A stretch of 64,000 nucleotides of DNA from contig NYMS01000018.1 of the NCBI GenBank assembly GCA_002529455.1, forward strand, positions 1 to 64,000, in the 5' to 3' direction. The notes below the pieces were generated by a model, which did not search any database, was not told the origin of the DNA, and saw nothing but the letters and a program-made list of their open reading frames with translations. Position numbers and translations under genes: made by a program. Below, in pieces: positions 26,574 through 36,271 of the stretch; position 1 is the stretch's first letter, and each line of letters opens with the position of its first letter. Source of the DNA: Glycomyces fuscus. Its GTDB lineage: Bacteria > Actinomycetota > Actinomycetes > Streptosporangiales > Streptosporangiaceae.

Positions 26574-26632
26574 GTGATCTTGTACCTGTAGCGAGGTTCG
26601 AGCGCCGACACCGGCTATAAGTACAAGATCAC
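26574..26632. repeat. 12-bp perfect inverted repeat (stem-loop or small mobile remnant)
   Basis: GTGATCTTGTAC and its exact complement flank a 35-nt spacer starting 41 bp after the lyase stop. It could be a terminator, but the AT-rich arms and long loop are unlike the GC-rich terminators elsewhere in this window. Confidence 0.6.
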
Positions 26633-26805
26633 CGCAGGTCAAGGGCTCATGCTTCACCCTGGCAACACTTCTGGTCGGAGGAGGTACGCGCCTCGGACGG
26701 TCCTCCCGTCCGGGGCGCGCCCGGAGTCCCCGTGTCACCTTTGGCGGTCGCGAACCGTCGTGGAGGGGACCCGTACGATCCCCGACCCGAAGAGGGAGCA
26801 GTGGC

Positions 26806-27153
26806 ATGAACACCGCCTACGTCCTGGTGACCGTGCTCGCCGTCCTGGCCAACGGCGGCATGGCCGCCGCCGACCTGCTGCGCGCGCGGTTCGTCCTGGC
26901 CAACTCCGCCGCAGTGGGCGTTCCCGAGTCGTGGCTGACCACCCTCGGCCTCCTCAAGGGCGCGGGAGCGCTGGGCCTGCTCCTCGGCCTGCTCGGCGTC
27001 CCGGTGGTCGGGGCCGCGGCGGCGCTGGGGCTGACGCTGTTCTTCGTGGGGGCGGTGGCCACGCACCTGCGGGTCCGGAACCACGCACTCGCCTACCCGC
27101 TCGCCTACCTGGCGCTGGCCCTGGGCTCGCTGGTCCTGTACTTCGCCGCGTGA
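26806..27153 (+). CDS. DoxX-like family membrane protein
   Basis: A 115-residue protein with four hydrophobic helices (about 3-22, 45-65, 68-88 and 95-113) and the DoxX-like pattern LANGGMAAADLLR...VPESWLTTLGLLKGAGALGLLLGL. The family is of poorly known function, sometimes tied to redox or quinone processes. A GGGAG site lies 7 nt before the ATG. It stands alone. Confidence 0.85.
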   Translation: MNTAYVLVTVLAVLANGGMAAADLLRARFVLANSAAVGVPESWLTTLGLLKGAGALGLLLGLLGVPVVGAAAALGLTLFFVGAVATHLRVRNHALAYPLAYLALALGSLVLYFAA

Positions 27154-27157
27154 GGCC

Positions 27158-27249
27158 CCGCGGGTCGAGGTTCCGCGGGTCGAGGCTCCGCCGGTCGAGG
27201 TCCCGCTGTTCGGGGCTCCGACGGCCGGAGCCCTGGCGGCCGGAGCCCG
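27158..27249. repeat. 15-bp tandem repeats
   Basis: About six imperfect 15-bp units of the kind CCGCGGGTCGAGGTT follow one another directly after the DoxX gene. No gene reads through them convincingly. Confidence 0.6.
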
Positions 27250-27321
27250 GCGGGCGCTGCGGGCGTCACGGCACCGGAGGCGGCCCCCGTCACCGGAGGA
27301 ACCCCGGCGCCGGAGCGGGCC

Positions 27322-28011
27322 TCAGCGGGAGGGCGCGTCCCCGCGGTCGTGCCCGAAGGCGGGCAGGCCCCGGGCCGCGGCGGCCAGGGCGGCGCGCACG
27401 AGCGGCCCCATCTCCGGGGCGGGTGCCCCGTCCCGGCCGCGCAGGCGGGCCTGCTCCTCCGCGGCCAGGCGCAGCGCGGCGTTGAGGGTGGCCGCCTGGA
27501 CGCGGACGGGCAGGCTGTCGGCGGGCTCGCCGGTGCGGTCGGCGATGATGCCGGCGAAGACGGACTCGGCCGTGTGGTGGACCTCCAGCCAGACCGCCTT
27601 CAGTCCGGGTTCGCGGTCGACCATCCGGATGAGGTCCGCGACGGGCGCCTCCAGGTCCGGGGCGCTGGCGTCGAAGGAGCGCTCGCCCTCCAGGTACTCC
27701 ACGAGGGGGACGTCCTCCGGGCAGGCGCGCAGGAAGTCGGCCATGCGGTCCAGGCCCTCGCTCAGCAGCGGCCGGACACAGCTCTCCTTGGTGGGGAAGT
27801 ACCGCCACAGCGTCCTGGTGGAGATGCCGAGCGCGTGCGCGATGTCGTCGCCCGTGGTGCCCGACACCCCGTTCTCGGTGAACAGCCGCACGGCCGCGCG
27901 CGCGATCTGCGTGCGGACGATCTCCCTGCGCCGCTCGGTCATGGGCGGACGGCCCCTGCCGGAGGAGGGGGAGCGGGCCGTGTCCGTGGGCGGGGTCCCT
28001 GCCACAACCAT
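27322..28011 (-). CDS. TetR family regulator
   Basis: A 229-residue TetR protein. The N-terminal helix-turn-helix (about 28-75) contains ARAAVRLFTENGVSGTTGDDIAHALGISTRTLWRYFPTKE. The C-terminal helical domain with a TetR_C-like pattern would bind an unknown ligand. It starts at ATG 28011 behind GGAGGA. The SDR gene diverges from it and a 33-bp dyad in the shared promoter region is the probable operator, so the protein likely represses itself and the SDR. Confidence 0.92.
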   Translation of the reverse strand: MVVAGTPPTDTARSPSSGRGRPPMTERRREIVRTQIARAAVRLFTENGVSGTTGDDIAHALGISTRTLWRYFPTKESCVRPLLSEGLDRMADFLRACPEDVPLVEYLEGERSFDASAPDLEAPVADLIRMVDREPGLKAVWLEVHHTAESVFAGIIADRTGEPADSLPVRVQAATLNAALRLAAEEQARLRGRDGAPAPEMGPLVRAALAAAARGLPAFGHDRGDAPSR

Positions 28012-28079
28012 CCCTCGCGTTCCTCCGGTGCCTGGGCGGACCCCACTCTACTGACGCCGGGACCTGCGACGACAATATT

Positions 28080-28112
28080 TGTCACTGAAGGACAAAAAGT
28101 CCTACAGTGACA
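28080..28112. promoter_or_regulatory. TetR operator dyad in the TetR/SDR divergent promoter
   Basis: TGTCACTGAAGGAC and GTCCTACAGTGACA form a dyad matching at 13 of 14 positions around a 5-nt A run. It lies between the divergent genes, about 68 bp from each start. Confidence 0.85.
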
Positions 28113-28180
28113 TAAGTGGTCGACGCAGCTCCCGCGGAACCGCCGCGGACGCCGCCACCAGCGGTATCGAGAGGACTCCC

Positions 28181-28942
28181 ATGACCGGCCTGGGCCTGAA
28201 GGACAAGAACGTCGTCGTCACCGGAGGCGGCTCCGGCATCGGCCGGGCCAGCGCGCTGCGCTTCGCCGAGGAGGGGGCCAGGGTCGTCGTCGCCGACCTC
28301 AACGCCGACACCGCTCGGGAGGCGGTCGAGGAGATCCGCGCGGCCGGGGGCACCGCCGAGAGCGTGGTCGGCGACCTGAGCCGCCAGGAGGTCGTGGCCG
28401 AGGTCGTCGCCGCCGCCGACCGCCTCGGCGGCACCGACGTCCTGGTCAACAACGCCGGGATCATGGACGACATGTCCGCCACCGCCGACGTCACCGACGC
28501 CGTCTGGGAGCGGCTCCTGCGGGTGAACCTGACCGCGCCCTTCCTGCTCACCCGCGCCGTCCTGCCCGGCATGGTGGAGCGGGGCCGGGGCTCGGTCGTC
28601 TTCACCGCCTCGGAGGCCTCCCTGCGCGGCAGCGCCGCCGGGGCCGCCTACACCGCCTCCAAGCACGGCGTGGTCGGCCTGGTGAAGTCCACCGCGGTCA
28701 TGTACCGCGACAAGGGGATCCGGGTCAACGCCGTGGCCCCGGGGGGAACCGCCACGTCCATCACCGTCGACGCCGCGTCCGCGCCGCACGGCCCGACCAC
28801 CCTGGGCACCTTCATGGGCAACATGGGCCGGGTCTCCGAGGCCGCCGAGCTCGCCGCCGCCGTCGTCTTCCTGGCCTCCGACGCCGCGAGCAGCATCAGC
28901 GGCGCCGTCCTGCCGGTCGACAACGGCTGGTCGGCCGTCTGA
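28181..28942 (+). CDS. SDR family oxidoreductase under TetR control
   Basis: A 253-residue classical SDR: TGGGSGIG (about 13-20), DLNADT after the second strand, which favours NAD(H), NNAG near 90, catalytic Ser in FTASEAS, YTASKHG with Tyr and Lys, and a final LPVDNGWSAV. ATG 28181 has GAGAGGA 5 nt upstream. The substrate is unknown. Divergence from the TetR gene over a shared operator suggests induction by the SDR substrate or a related toxic compound. Confidence 0.92.
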   Translation: MTGLGLKDKNVVVTGGGSGIGRASALRFAEEGARVVVADLNADTAREAVEEIRAAGGTAESVVGDLSRQEVVAEVVAAADRLGGTDVLVNNAGIMDDMSATADVTDAVWERLLRVNLTAPFLLTRAVLPGMVERGRGSVVFTASEASLRGSAAGAAYTASKHGVVGLVKSTAVMYRDKGIRVNAVAPGGTATSITVDAASAPHGPTTLGTFMGNMGRVSEAAELAAAVVFLASDAASSISGAVLPVDNGWSAV

Positions 28943-29022
28943 CGGGTCGCCTGCGCGCGGACCGGGCCGCGGGTCCCCGGCGGCGGGCGCCGGAACATCC
29001 GCCCCTCTTTTAAGTCAGTCGC

Positions 29023-29051
29023 TTGACTCACCTCCGTGGCGGGAGTTCACT
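29023..29051 (+). promoter_or_regulatory. Candidate promoter of the P450 operon
   Basis: TTGACT and TTCACT are separated by 17 bp, and the first overlaps an imperfect dyad (AGTCA...TGACT) that could be an operator. The P450 start is about 39 bp downstream. Confidence 0.5.
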
Positions 29052-29089
29052 GTACGTGTGGGTACCGCTGACGCAGAGGAGTGGTGGCT

Positions 29090-30310
29090 GTGGGCGCCGA
29101 CGAGGCCGAGCGGCTGGTGGACTACCCGATCCCCGGCCCGGAGGCGCTGGAGCCGCCGCCGGAGTGGGCCGAGCTGAGGCGGGACCGCCCCGTCGCCGGG
29201 GTGCGGCTGCCCAGCGGCGACCGGGCACAGGTGGTCACCCGCTACGGGGACGTCAGGCAGGTGCTCTCCGACCCGCGCTTCACCCGGCGGCTCGACGCCC
29301 AGGACGCGGCCCGGATCTCCGACAGCGACTCGGGCGGTGTGTTCAACAGCGACCTGGCCGCGCAGGTCCCCGACACCGGGGAGGAGCACAGGCAGTGGCG
29401 GCGCCTGGTCGGCAAGTGGTTCACCGCCAGGCGCATGAACGCGCTGCGGCCCGGGATCGAGGCCATGGCCGACCGGCTCGTCGACGGCATGGTAGAGAGC
29501 GGCCCCCCGGCCGACCTCAGGGCGGCGCTGGGCTTCCCGCTGCCGGTGTGGGTCATCTGCGACATGCTGGGCGTACCCGACTCCGACCGGGACCGCTTCT
29601 CCCACTGGTCGGACGCACTGCTCAACCTCACCCGCTACACCGGGGAGGAGACCGAGCGCGCCCAGGCCGAGTTCCTCGCGTACATGGGCGGCCACGTCGA
29701 GGCCAAGCGGGCCGAGCCCCGTGAGGACCTGATCAGCTCCCTGATCGCCGAGACCGCCGAGGCCGGGGTCGACCTGCCCACCTCCGCGCTGGTCGCCACC
29801 AGCATGGGCCTGCTGGTCGCCGGACACGAGACCACCGCCAACATGATCGGCAAGATGGTGGCGATGCTGCTGGACGACCGGAGCCGCTGGGAGCGGTTGC
29901 TCGCCGACCCGGCGCTGGTGCGCTCCGCCGTGGAGGAGTCCCTGCGCTTCGACGCCAACGCCGGGATCGGCCTGCCGCGCTACATCACCGAGACGACCGA
30001 GATCGGCGGCACCACCGTCCCCGCGGGGACCACCGTCATGTGCAGCATGGGCGCCGCCAACCGGGACGGGGACGCGTTCGAGAACGCGGACGAGATGGAC
30101 CTGGGGCGCGTGCCCAACCCGCACCTGGCCTTCGGCGCCGGGGCGCACTCGTGCCTGGGGCAGGCGCTGGCCCGCACCGAGCTCCAGGCCGTGCTCGACG
30201 TGCTGCTGCGCAGGCTGCCCACCCTGGAGCTGGCCGTGCCCGCGGCCGAGCTGCGGCGCGTCGACGGCCTGGTCGTGGGCGGACTGCGCGAGGTCCCGGT
30301 GCGGTGGTGA
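29090..30310 (+). CDS. Cytochrome P450 (CYP105-like)
   Basis: A 406-residue bacterial class I P450. The I-helix oxygen-activation motif AGHETT, the K-helix ExxR in EESLR, and the haem loop FGAGAHSCLGQALAR with the axial Cys are all intact. The pattern resembles the CYP105/CYP107 type of actinomycetes, which hydroxylate xenobiotics or natural products with electrons from a small ferredoxin. Such a ferredoxin is encoded 188 bp downstream in the same operon. GTG 29090 is 9 nt from AGAGGA; GTG 29081 or 29084 are alternatives. The stop overlaps the start of the next small frame by 4 nt. Confidence 0.93.
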   Translation: MGADEAERLVDYPIPGPEALEPPPEWAELRRDRPVAGVRLPSGDRAQVVTRYGDVRQVLSDPRFTRRLDAQDAARISDSDSGGVFNSDLAAQVPDTGEEHRQWRRLVGKWFTARRMNALRPGIEAMADRLVDGMVESGPPADLRAALGFPLPVWVICDMLGVPDSDRDRFSHWSDALLNLTRYTGEETERAQAEFLAYMGGHVEAKRAEPREDLISSLIAETAEAGVDLPTSALVATSMGLLVAGHETTANMIGKMVAMLLDDRSRWERLLADPALVRSAVEESLRFDANAGIGLPRYITETTEIGGTTVPAGTTVMCSMGAANRDGDAFENADEMDLGRVPNPHLAFGAGAHSCLGQALARTELQAVLDVLLRRLPTLELAVPAAELRRVDGLVVGGLREVPVRW

Positions 30311-30501
30311 CCGTGTCGCGGACGCGGACCGAACGGGTCGGCGCCACCCGTGAGCTCATCCTGTCCACCGCCGACCCCCGGCGCGGCCGGGAGGAGACGG
30401 CCACGGGGCTGGTCGACGCCGTCACGGCGGTCCGGCTCGCCCCCGCCACCCCGGCCGACGGGCACGGCCGGGCGGCGACGACCGAGGAGGAACGGACATG
30501 A
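30307..30501 (+). CDS. Small coupled ORF between P450 and ferredoxin (TetR-like remnant?)
   Basis: A 64-residue frame starts with GTGA overlapping the P450 stop and ends with ATGA overlapping the ferredoxin start, so ribosomes could pass through all three. The first third (RVGATRELILSTAD) resembles the beginning of a TetR protein, but the recognition helix and the remainder are missing; the rest is rich in Ala, Thr and Arg. It may be a decayed regulator kept for translational coupling, or a chance frame. I have no direct evidence for a function. Confidence 0.4.
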   Translation: MTVSRTRTERVGATRELILSTADPRRGREETATGLVDAVTAVRLAPATPADGHGRAATTEEERT

Positions 30502-30698
30502 GGGTGACCGTGGACCAGGACCGGTGCTGTGGCGCGGGCCAGTGCGTGCTGCTCGCCCCGGAGGTGTTCGACCAGCGTGAGGACGACGGTGTCGTCGACC
30601 TGCTCGACGCGAGCCCGCCGGAGCGCCTGCGCCCGGCCGTGCGCGAGGCGGGGCAGGTGTGCCCCACCGCCGCGATCCGCGTGGACGAGGACGCCTGA
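30498..30698 (+). CDS. [3Fe-4S] ferredoxin, P450 partner
   Basis: A 66-residue ferredoxin. RCCGAGQC (Cys10 or 11 and Cys16) and the late CPTAAI give the three-cysteine arrangement of [3Fe-4S] ferredoxins that deliver electrons to actinomycete P450s. The acidic sequence VDEDA at the end is usual. It starts at ATG 30498, overlapping the preceding small frame, and is the natural redox partner of the P450 upstream. No ferredoxin reductase gene is nearby. Confidence 0.92.
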   Translation: MRVTVDQDRCCGAGQCVLLAPEVFDQREDDGVVDLLDASPPERLRPAVREAGQVCPTAAIRVDEDA

Positions 30699-30750
30699 CC
30701 GGCTCCCCGGCCGTAGCCGTCGTACCGGCGCCCGCCCCGCGGCTCGGGCC

Positions 30751-31158
30751 TCAGGCGGTGGCGTTGTTGCGGGCGCGCTGCTCGCGCAGCCGCTCGGCGA
30801 ACTCCTCGGCCATCGCCAGCTGGTCGCGCAGGGTCTGGCAGCGGGCGACGATGGCCGCCTCGAAGGCGTCGAGCCGCTCGCCCAGGGCCCGCCGCTCCTC
30901 GGGTCCGGTCTCGGCCGAGTTCAGCCGGTCGGTGGCCTCCAACAGCTCGCGGGTCTCCTCCAGGCTGAACTCCAGCGGCTTCATCCGCTTGATGAGGTTC
31001 AGGCGGTCCACGTCCGTCTCGGTGTAGAGCCGGAAGCCGCCGCGGGAGCGCGCGGAGGGCTCGACCAGGCCGACCTCTCCGTAGTAGCGGATCGTGCGCA
31101 GGGACAGGCCGGTCCGCTCGGCGACCTCGCCGATCTGCATGTGCTGCGCCCCGGACAT
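30751..31158 (-). CDS. MerR family regulator
   Basis: A 135-residue MerR protein: an N-terminal winged helix (about 7-75; MQIGEVAERTGLSLRTIRYYGEVGLVEPS) and a dimerisation coiled coil (about 80-120). There is no extended ligand domain and no Cys cluster for metals, so it falls in the short MerR group that senses redox or small molecules. AGAGGGGG lies 6 nt before ATG 31158; ATG 31140 would also fit. It is convergent with the ferredoxin gene. Confidence 0.9.
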   Translation of the reverse strand: MSGAQHMQIGEVAERTGLSLRTIRYYGEVGLVEPSARSRGGFRLYTETDVDRLNLIKRMKPLEFSLEETRELLEATDRLNSAETGPEERRALGERLDAFEAAIVARCQTLRDQLAMAEEFAERLREQRARNNATA

Positions 31159-31395
31159 CGCGGCACCCCCTCTCGTCCACTCGACTCTAACGTCGGATCC
31201 GCCGGGGCGCTGCCCGCACGGGCGCGGCGGCCCCCGGCGGGGCGGCCGGGGGCCACCGCGTACGCCCTCCGGCGGCCTCCCCGCACGGGGCGGCGCCGTC
31301 GGGTCCGGCCGAGGTCCTGCGCGCGGCGCCGGACGGCGGCGGGGGCGGTCCGCGCCCGGGAACGCGTCCGTCCGGGCAGGCGGGCCTCCCCGCGC

Positions 31396-32136
31396 TCAGC
31401 CTGCGGGCTTCTCCCAGACCGAGACGTGCTGGCGGCTGCGGCTGGTGAACGGCTCCCGGGTCCATCCGTCCCACCGGTCGCGCAGGCGCATCCCGGCGAG
31501 CCGGGCCATCAGGTCGAGCTCGGCGGGCCACACGTACCGGAAGGGAATCGACCTGTACGTGCCGCGCCCGTCGACGACCTCGACGTAGTTCGAGCTCATC
31601 GCCTGCGTGGCGACGTCGTAGACGTCGAAGGCCCACCTGCTCGGGCTCACGTGGAAGGGCACGACCTCCTGGCCCTCCGGGAGCCTGCGCAGGTCGGGGA
31701 CGCCGACCTCGACGACGAAGCGGCCCCCGGGTTCGAGGTGGTCGGCGACGTTGCGGAAACAGGCCACCTGCTCGTCCTGCGTGGTCAGGTTCGAGATCGT
31801 GTTGAAGACCAGGTAGGCGAGGGAGAAGGCGCCCTCCACCCTGGCCGTGGCGAAGTCGCCGACCGTCACGCCGACCGCGTCGCCGCCCGGCTTGGCCCTG
31901 AGCCGGGCGACCATCGCCTCGGACAGGTCGACGCCGTGCACCGGCACCCCGCGGCGCGCCAGCGGCAGCGCGACGCGTCCCGTACCGATCCCCAGTTCCA
32001 GGGCCCGGCCCCCGCCGGCCAGCTCCTCCAGGAGGTCGACCGCCGGATCCAGGACGGCGGGGTCGAACATGTCCGCCGACGACTCGTCGTAGCCCGCCGC
32101 GACGCTCTCCCCGAAGTGGTTCTCCCGTGCGCTCAT
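31396..32136 (-). CDS. Class I SAM-dependent methyltransferase
   Basis: A 246-residue Rossmann-fold methyltransferase. SAM motif I is ALELGIGTGRVALPLA (about 45-60), motif II begins VHGVDLSEAMV, and FNTISNLTTQDEQ sits in the region of motif IV/V. The small size and this pattern place it in the methyltransferase 25 group. The acceptor molecule cannot be inferred. It stands alone between the MerR gene and argG. Confidence 0.88.
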   Translation of the reverse strand: MSARENHFGESVAAGYDESSADMFDPAVLDPAVDLLEELAGGGRALELGIGTGRVALPLARRGVPVHGVDLSEAMVARLRAKPGGDAVGVTVGDFATARVEGAFSLAYLVFNTISNLTTQDEQVACFRNVADHLEPGGRFVVEVGVPDLRRLPEGQEVVPFHVSPSRWAFDVYDVATQAMSSNYVEVVDGRGTYRSIPFRYVWPAELDLMARLAGMRLRDRWDGWTREPFTSRSRQHVSVWEKPAG

Positions 32137-32338
32137 CCCGGAACGCTAACCCGCGGCCCCCGCGGGGCGCACGCGGTTTTCCCCGGCCCCGGGGGACGTC
32201 CGGCGCGCCGTCGGCGGAGCGCTCCCCGCCCCGGGCAGGGTGGGGGAGGCGGTCCCGGGGCCCGGTCCGCGCCGTGCGGCCGAGGCGCCCGGCGCGGCAG
32301 GTCGGGGATCTATCCCACACCAACATGCCGCCCCCCAG

Positions 32339-32356
32339 ATTGCATGCTCATTCATA
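32339..32356. promoter_or_regulatory. ARG-box-like site of argG
   Basis: ATTGCATGCTCATTCATA resembles actinomycete ArgR boxes (CATGCATnnCCATTGCATA type) and ends 19 bp before the argG start, a position for repression by arginine-bound ArgR. Confidence 0.7.
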
Positions 32357-32357
32357 A

Positions 32358-33824
<1,467 letters not shown>

Positions 33825-33873
33825 GGCCCGGCTCCGTCCGCCCCGGCGGACGGGACCGGCCGGACCGGCCCGC

Positions 33874-33917
33874 CCGCCGGGGCGGGGGCGCCCACCTGGG
33901 CGCCCCCGCCCCGGCGG
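33874..33917. terminator. Strong hairpin terminator after argG
   Basis: Arms of about 20 bp (from CCGCCGGGGCGGGGGCGCCC) are perfectly complementary across a tiny loop, 50 bp after the argG stop. Confidence 0.85.
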
Positions 33918-33966
33918 CGGTCGGCCCCGCTGTTTCCGGATCCGGGGCCGGGGCACAACCAGGTGC

Positions 33967-34362
33967 ATGGACGACACCGCGCACGACGACGACGGCTCCT
34001 CCGGTGAGGTGTCCGTGACCACCTGCCCGGACGGGCCGCTGCTCCTGCGCGGCCCCTTCACACTGCTGGACGGCGACGGGGAGGCCATCCCCAAGGGCCG
34101 CAGGACGGTGGCGCTGTGCCGTTGCGGCGGGTCAGCCATCCGCCCCTTCTGCGACGGCACCCACAAGGAGATCGGCTTCACCGCTCCGGGGGGCGCGGAG
34201 GGGGAGCGCCCCGCCCCACCGGCGCCGGAGCAGGCGGGGCGCGTGGGCGGCGACGGTGAGCCGCGAGCCCGCGTAGGGCACCCCGGCCCCCGACAGCCAG
34301 GCGGCGAACGCGGGCCAGGAGAGGACGGCCCGTTCGAGGACCCAGAGCGGGGCGGCCAGTGA
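33967..34362 (+). CDS. CDGSH iron-sulfur domain protein
   Basis: A 131-residue protein whose first half contains the CDGSH motif CRCGGSAIRPFCDGTH, with three Cys and one His to hold a [2Fe-2S] cluster. Pro-Leu-Leu-x-Arg-Gly-Pro-Phe upstream is typical of the short bacterial form. The family carries electrons or iron-sulfur clusters. The part after HKEIGF is Pro/Gly/Arg-rich and is read antisense to the 3' end of the GT2 gene: the two genes overlap tail to tail by 231 bp, including the CDGSH motif itself. The natural protein may end soon after the motif, with the stop lost. Confidence 0.82.
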   Translation: MDDTAHDDDGSSGEVSVTTCPDGPLLLRGPFTLLDGDGEAIPKGRRTVALCRCGGSAIRPFCDGTHKEIGFTAPGGAEGERPAPPAPEQAGRVGGDGEPRARVGHPGPRQPGGERGPGEDGPFEDPERGGQ

Positions 34363-35181
34363 GGCGCGTGCCGGAAAGACCTCGGTGCCCCCGGCGCGCC
34401 GCCTGCCCGCCTCGGCGAGCAGGACGACCGCCCCGGCCCCGGCCGCCAGCAGCAGGGGCGACCGCCGCGCGGCCGCGCCCATGAGCGGCACCAGGGACAG
34501 GAACAGCGCCATGCGCGCCGGCTGCGCCGTGTCGTCGTAGGCCTGGCGCCGCCTCTGCGACCAGAAACGGGCGGTACGGGGCGGGCGGCGCCGGACGTAC
34601 ACGTCGGCGGCGCGGGCCTCGACCCCTCCCGCCGCCCGCACCGTCCGGATGAGTTCGAGGTTCTCGAAGAGCGTGTTCCCGTCGTAACCGCCGATCCCCA
34701 GCAGCGCCGACCGCCGCAGCCCGAAGGTCCCCGGATAGTCGTGGCCCAGGGACCTGTTCAGCAGGGTCCGCCCGGTGTCCCACACCGCGTGCCAGGGCAG
34801 GGGGTCGAAGTAGTTCTGCGGTCTGACCAGGTGGGCGCGGTCCAGCCGGTCGGCCACGCGCTCCAGGGAGCGCCTGTCGTAGCGCACGTCGTCGTCGGCG
34901 ACGACCACCCTCTCGCAGACGGCCGCGGCCACCCCGGTGCGCACCCCCGCCACCTTGCCGTTGGCGCACGCCCAGTCCGGGCGGGGACGCAGGTGGCGCA
35001 GCCCCAGCCCCCGCCAGGCGCGGCCGTGCCCCTCGAAGAGGGGCCCGGGGGAGCCGTCGACCACGACCACCTCCCGGACGACCCCCACCAGGAACCGCAG
35101 GTAGGCGGTCATGTCCTCCAGCTCCTCGTCGTCCTCCCACCTCAGGGGGATGACGACGCTGACCCCGACCCCGGCGCTCAC
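34132..35181 (-). CDS. GT2 family glycosyltransferase
   Basis: A 349-residue protein with an N-terminal GT-A domain: VSVVIPLRWEDDEE, VVVDGS (about 44-49), WACANGKVAGVRTG and the metal-binding VVADDDVRYD (about 95-104), then GIGGYDGNTLFENLELIRTV in the acceptor region. Two to three hydrophobic segments near residues 230-310 suggest membrane attachment. The sugar and acceptor are unknown. GTG 35181 overlaps the stop of the diiron-enzyme gene by 4 nt (GTGA), so they are translated together as the end of a pfkB-diiron enzyme-GT2 operon. Confidence 0.87.
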   Translation of the reverse strand: MSAGVGVSVVIPLRWEDDEELEDMTAYLRFLVGVVREVVVVDGSPGPLFEGHGRAWRGLGLRHLRPRPDWACANGKVAGVRTGVAAAVCERVVVADDDVRYDRRSLERVADRLDRAHLVRPQNYFDPLPWHAVWDTGRTLLNRSLGHDYPGTFGLRRSALLGIGGYDGNTLFENLELIRTVRAAGGVEARAADVYVRRRPPRTARFWSQRRRQAYDDTAQPARMALFLSLVPLMGAAARRSPLLLAAGAGAVVLLAEAGRRRAGGTEVFPARASLAAPLWVLERAVLSWPAFAAWLSGAGVPYAGSRLTVAAHAPRLLRRRWGGALPLRAPRSGEADLLVGAVAEGADG

Positions 35182-36197
35182 GCGGTCGTCACGGCCTTCG
35201 CGGCCCGCAGCGACGAGACGCCCCTGTGCCAGCGGTCCAGGACGTACTCCGCCCACAGCCGGTCCAGGCGCAGGCACGCCGCGGCTCCGAACAGCACGTC
35301 GTGGGCCAGCTCCGGGTGGTCCGCGACGAAGGAGCCGCACATGTCGCGCGCGGCGATCTGCTCGTGCGCGGCGTCGGCCTCCACGTGCTCGTCGAAGTAG
35401 TGGCGCACCTGCGCCGCCGCCCCCAGGCGCCGGAGCCCGAGGGACAGGTCGCGGTTGGGCCCGGTCGAGGTCATCTCGAAGGCGGCCAGGTGGCCCAGGA
35501 GCGCCCCGCGCAGCCGCCGGTGCAGACCGAACAGGGACATCGTGTTGTTCAGGGCGAGCGTCACCGCGGGCACCGACTCCAGGTAGGCGCCGTAGCGGGC
35601 GTCCAGGCCCAGGCCGCGCATCGTGGTCGCGAAGAGGGTCGAGTGCGTCCTGCGGACGTCCCCCTGCCCGTACTCGTCGGCCTGGATCTCCACGAGGGCG
35701 GCCTTGGCCCTGCCCCGCACGCGCGGGATCGCCCAGGTGTGCGGGTCGGCCTCGCGCAGGTGGTACAGGGAGCGGTGCTTGGCGAACTCCCGGTACTGCC
35801 CGAAGGAGGCCCGGCGCCGCATGAAGGCCGACAGCGAGGGGCCTCCGACGGAGCGGACCATCCCGGAGAGCCTGACCGGCACCTCGGGGGCCGCGGCGGG
35901 CTCCTCCCACCCGAGCCCCGCGCAGACCCCGCGCAGGGCGCCCTCCAGTCCCGCCTCCAGCTCGGCGCGCAGGGCCAGGAGCGCGGGGTTCCACTCCCAG
36001 GTGTCGTCCACCTCGTCGAACCCCGAGTAGTGGAGCTGGTAGCACACGAAGAGGGACAGCTGGTGGTCCTCGTCCAGGAGCGGATCGGTGGAGGCGGGGA
36101 CGCCGCACGCGAGCGTGCGGGCGCCCTCCAGGGGCGGTCGGGCCAGGGCGGCGACCAGCCGCTCGCTCAGCGGTCCACGGGGTTCGGGCAGGATCAT
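35178..36197 (-). CDS. Iron-containing redox enzyme family protein (haem-oxygenase-like diiron)
   Basis: A 339-residue HDO-superfamily protein. Likely metal ligands are in YQLHYSGFDE (about 52-61), EIQADEYGQGD (about 171-181) and HYFDEHVEADAAHE (about 263-276), which gives the spaced Glu/His pattern of haem-oxygenase-like diiron oxidases and oxygenases. Known members make alkenes from fatty acids, N-oxygenate amines or cleave C-C bonds in natural product pathways. The reaction here is unknown. I chose ATG 36197 because GGAAAGG is 6 nt upstream; GTG 36212 is in frame. It sits between pfkB-type and GT2 genes in one operon. Confidence 0.82.
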   Translation of the reverse strand: MILPEPRGPLSERLVAALARPPLEGARTLACGVPASTDPLLDEDHQLSLFVCYQLHYSGFDEVDDTWEWNPALLALRAELEAGLEGALRGVCAGLGWEEPAAAPEVPVRLSGMVRSVGGPSLSAFMRRRASFGQYREFAKHRSLYHLREADPHTWAIPRVRGRAKAALVEIQADEYGQGDVRRTHSTLFATTMRGLGLDARYGAYLESVPAVTLALNNTMSLFGLHRRLRGALLGHLAAFEMTSTGPNRDLSLGLRRLGAAAQVRHYFDEHVEADAAHEQIAARDMCGSFVADHPELAHDVLFGAAACLRLDRLWAEYVLDRWHRGVSSLRAAKAVTTA

Positions 36198-36271
36198 GGG
36201 CGGCCTTTCCACGGGGCGCGGGCCGACCCGCGCGTCCTGGACGGCGCGGCGTCAGCCCTCCCTCCGGCCCG

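Noticed and set aside
23558..26611. About 1000-codon minus-strand frame opposite the PL11 lyase
   Set aside because: A mirror of the lyase codons; no start site or family signature.
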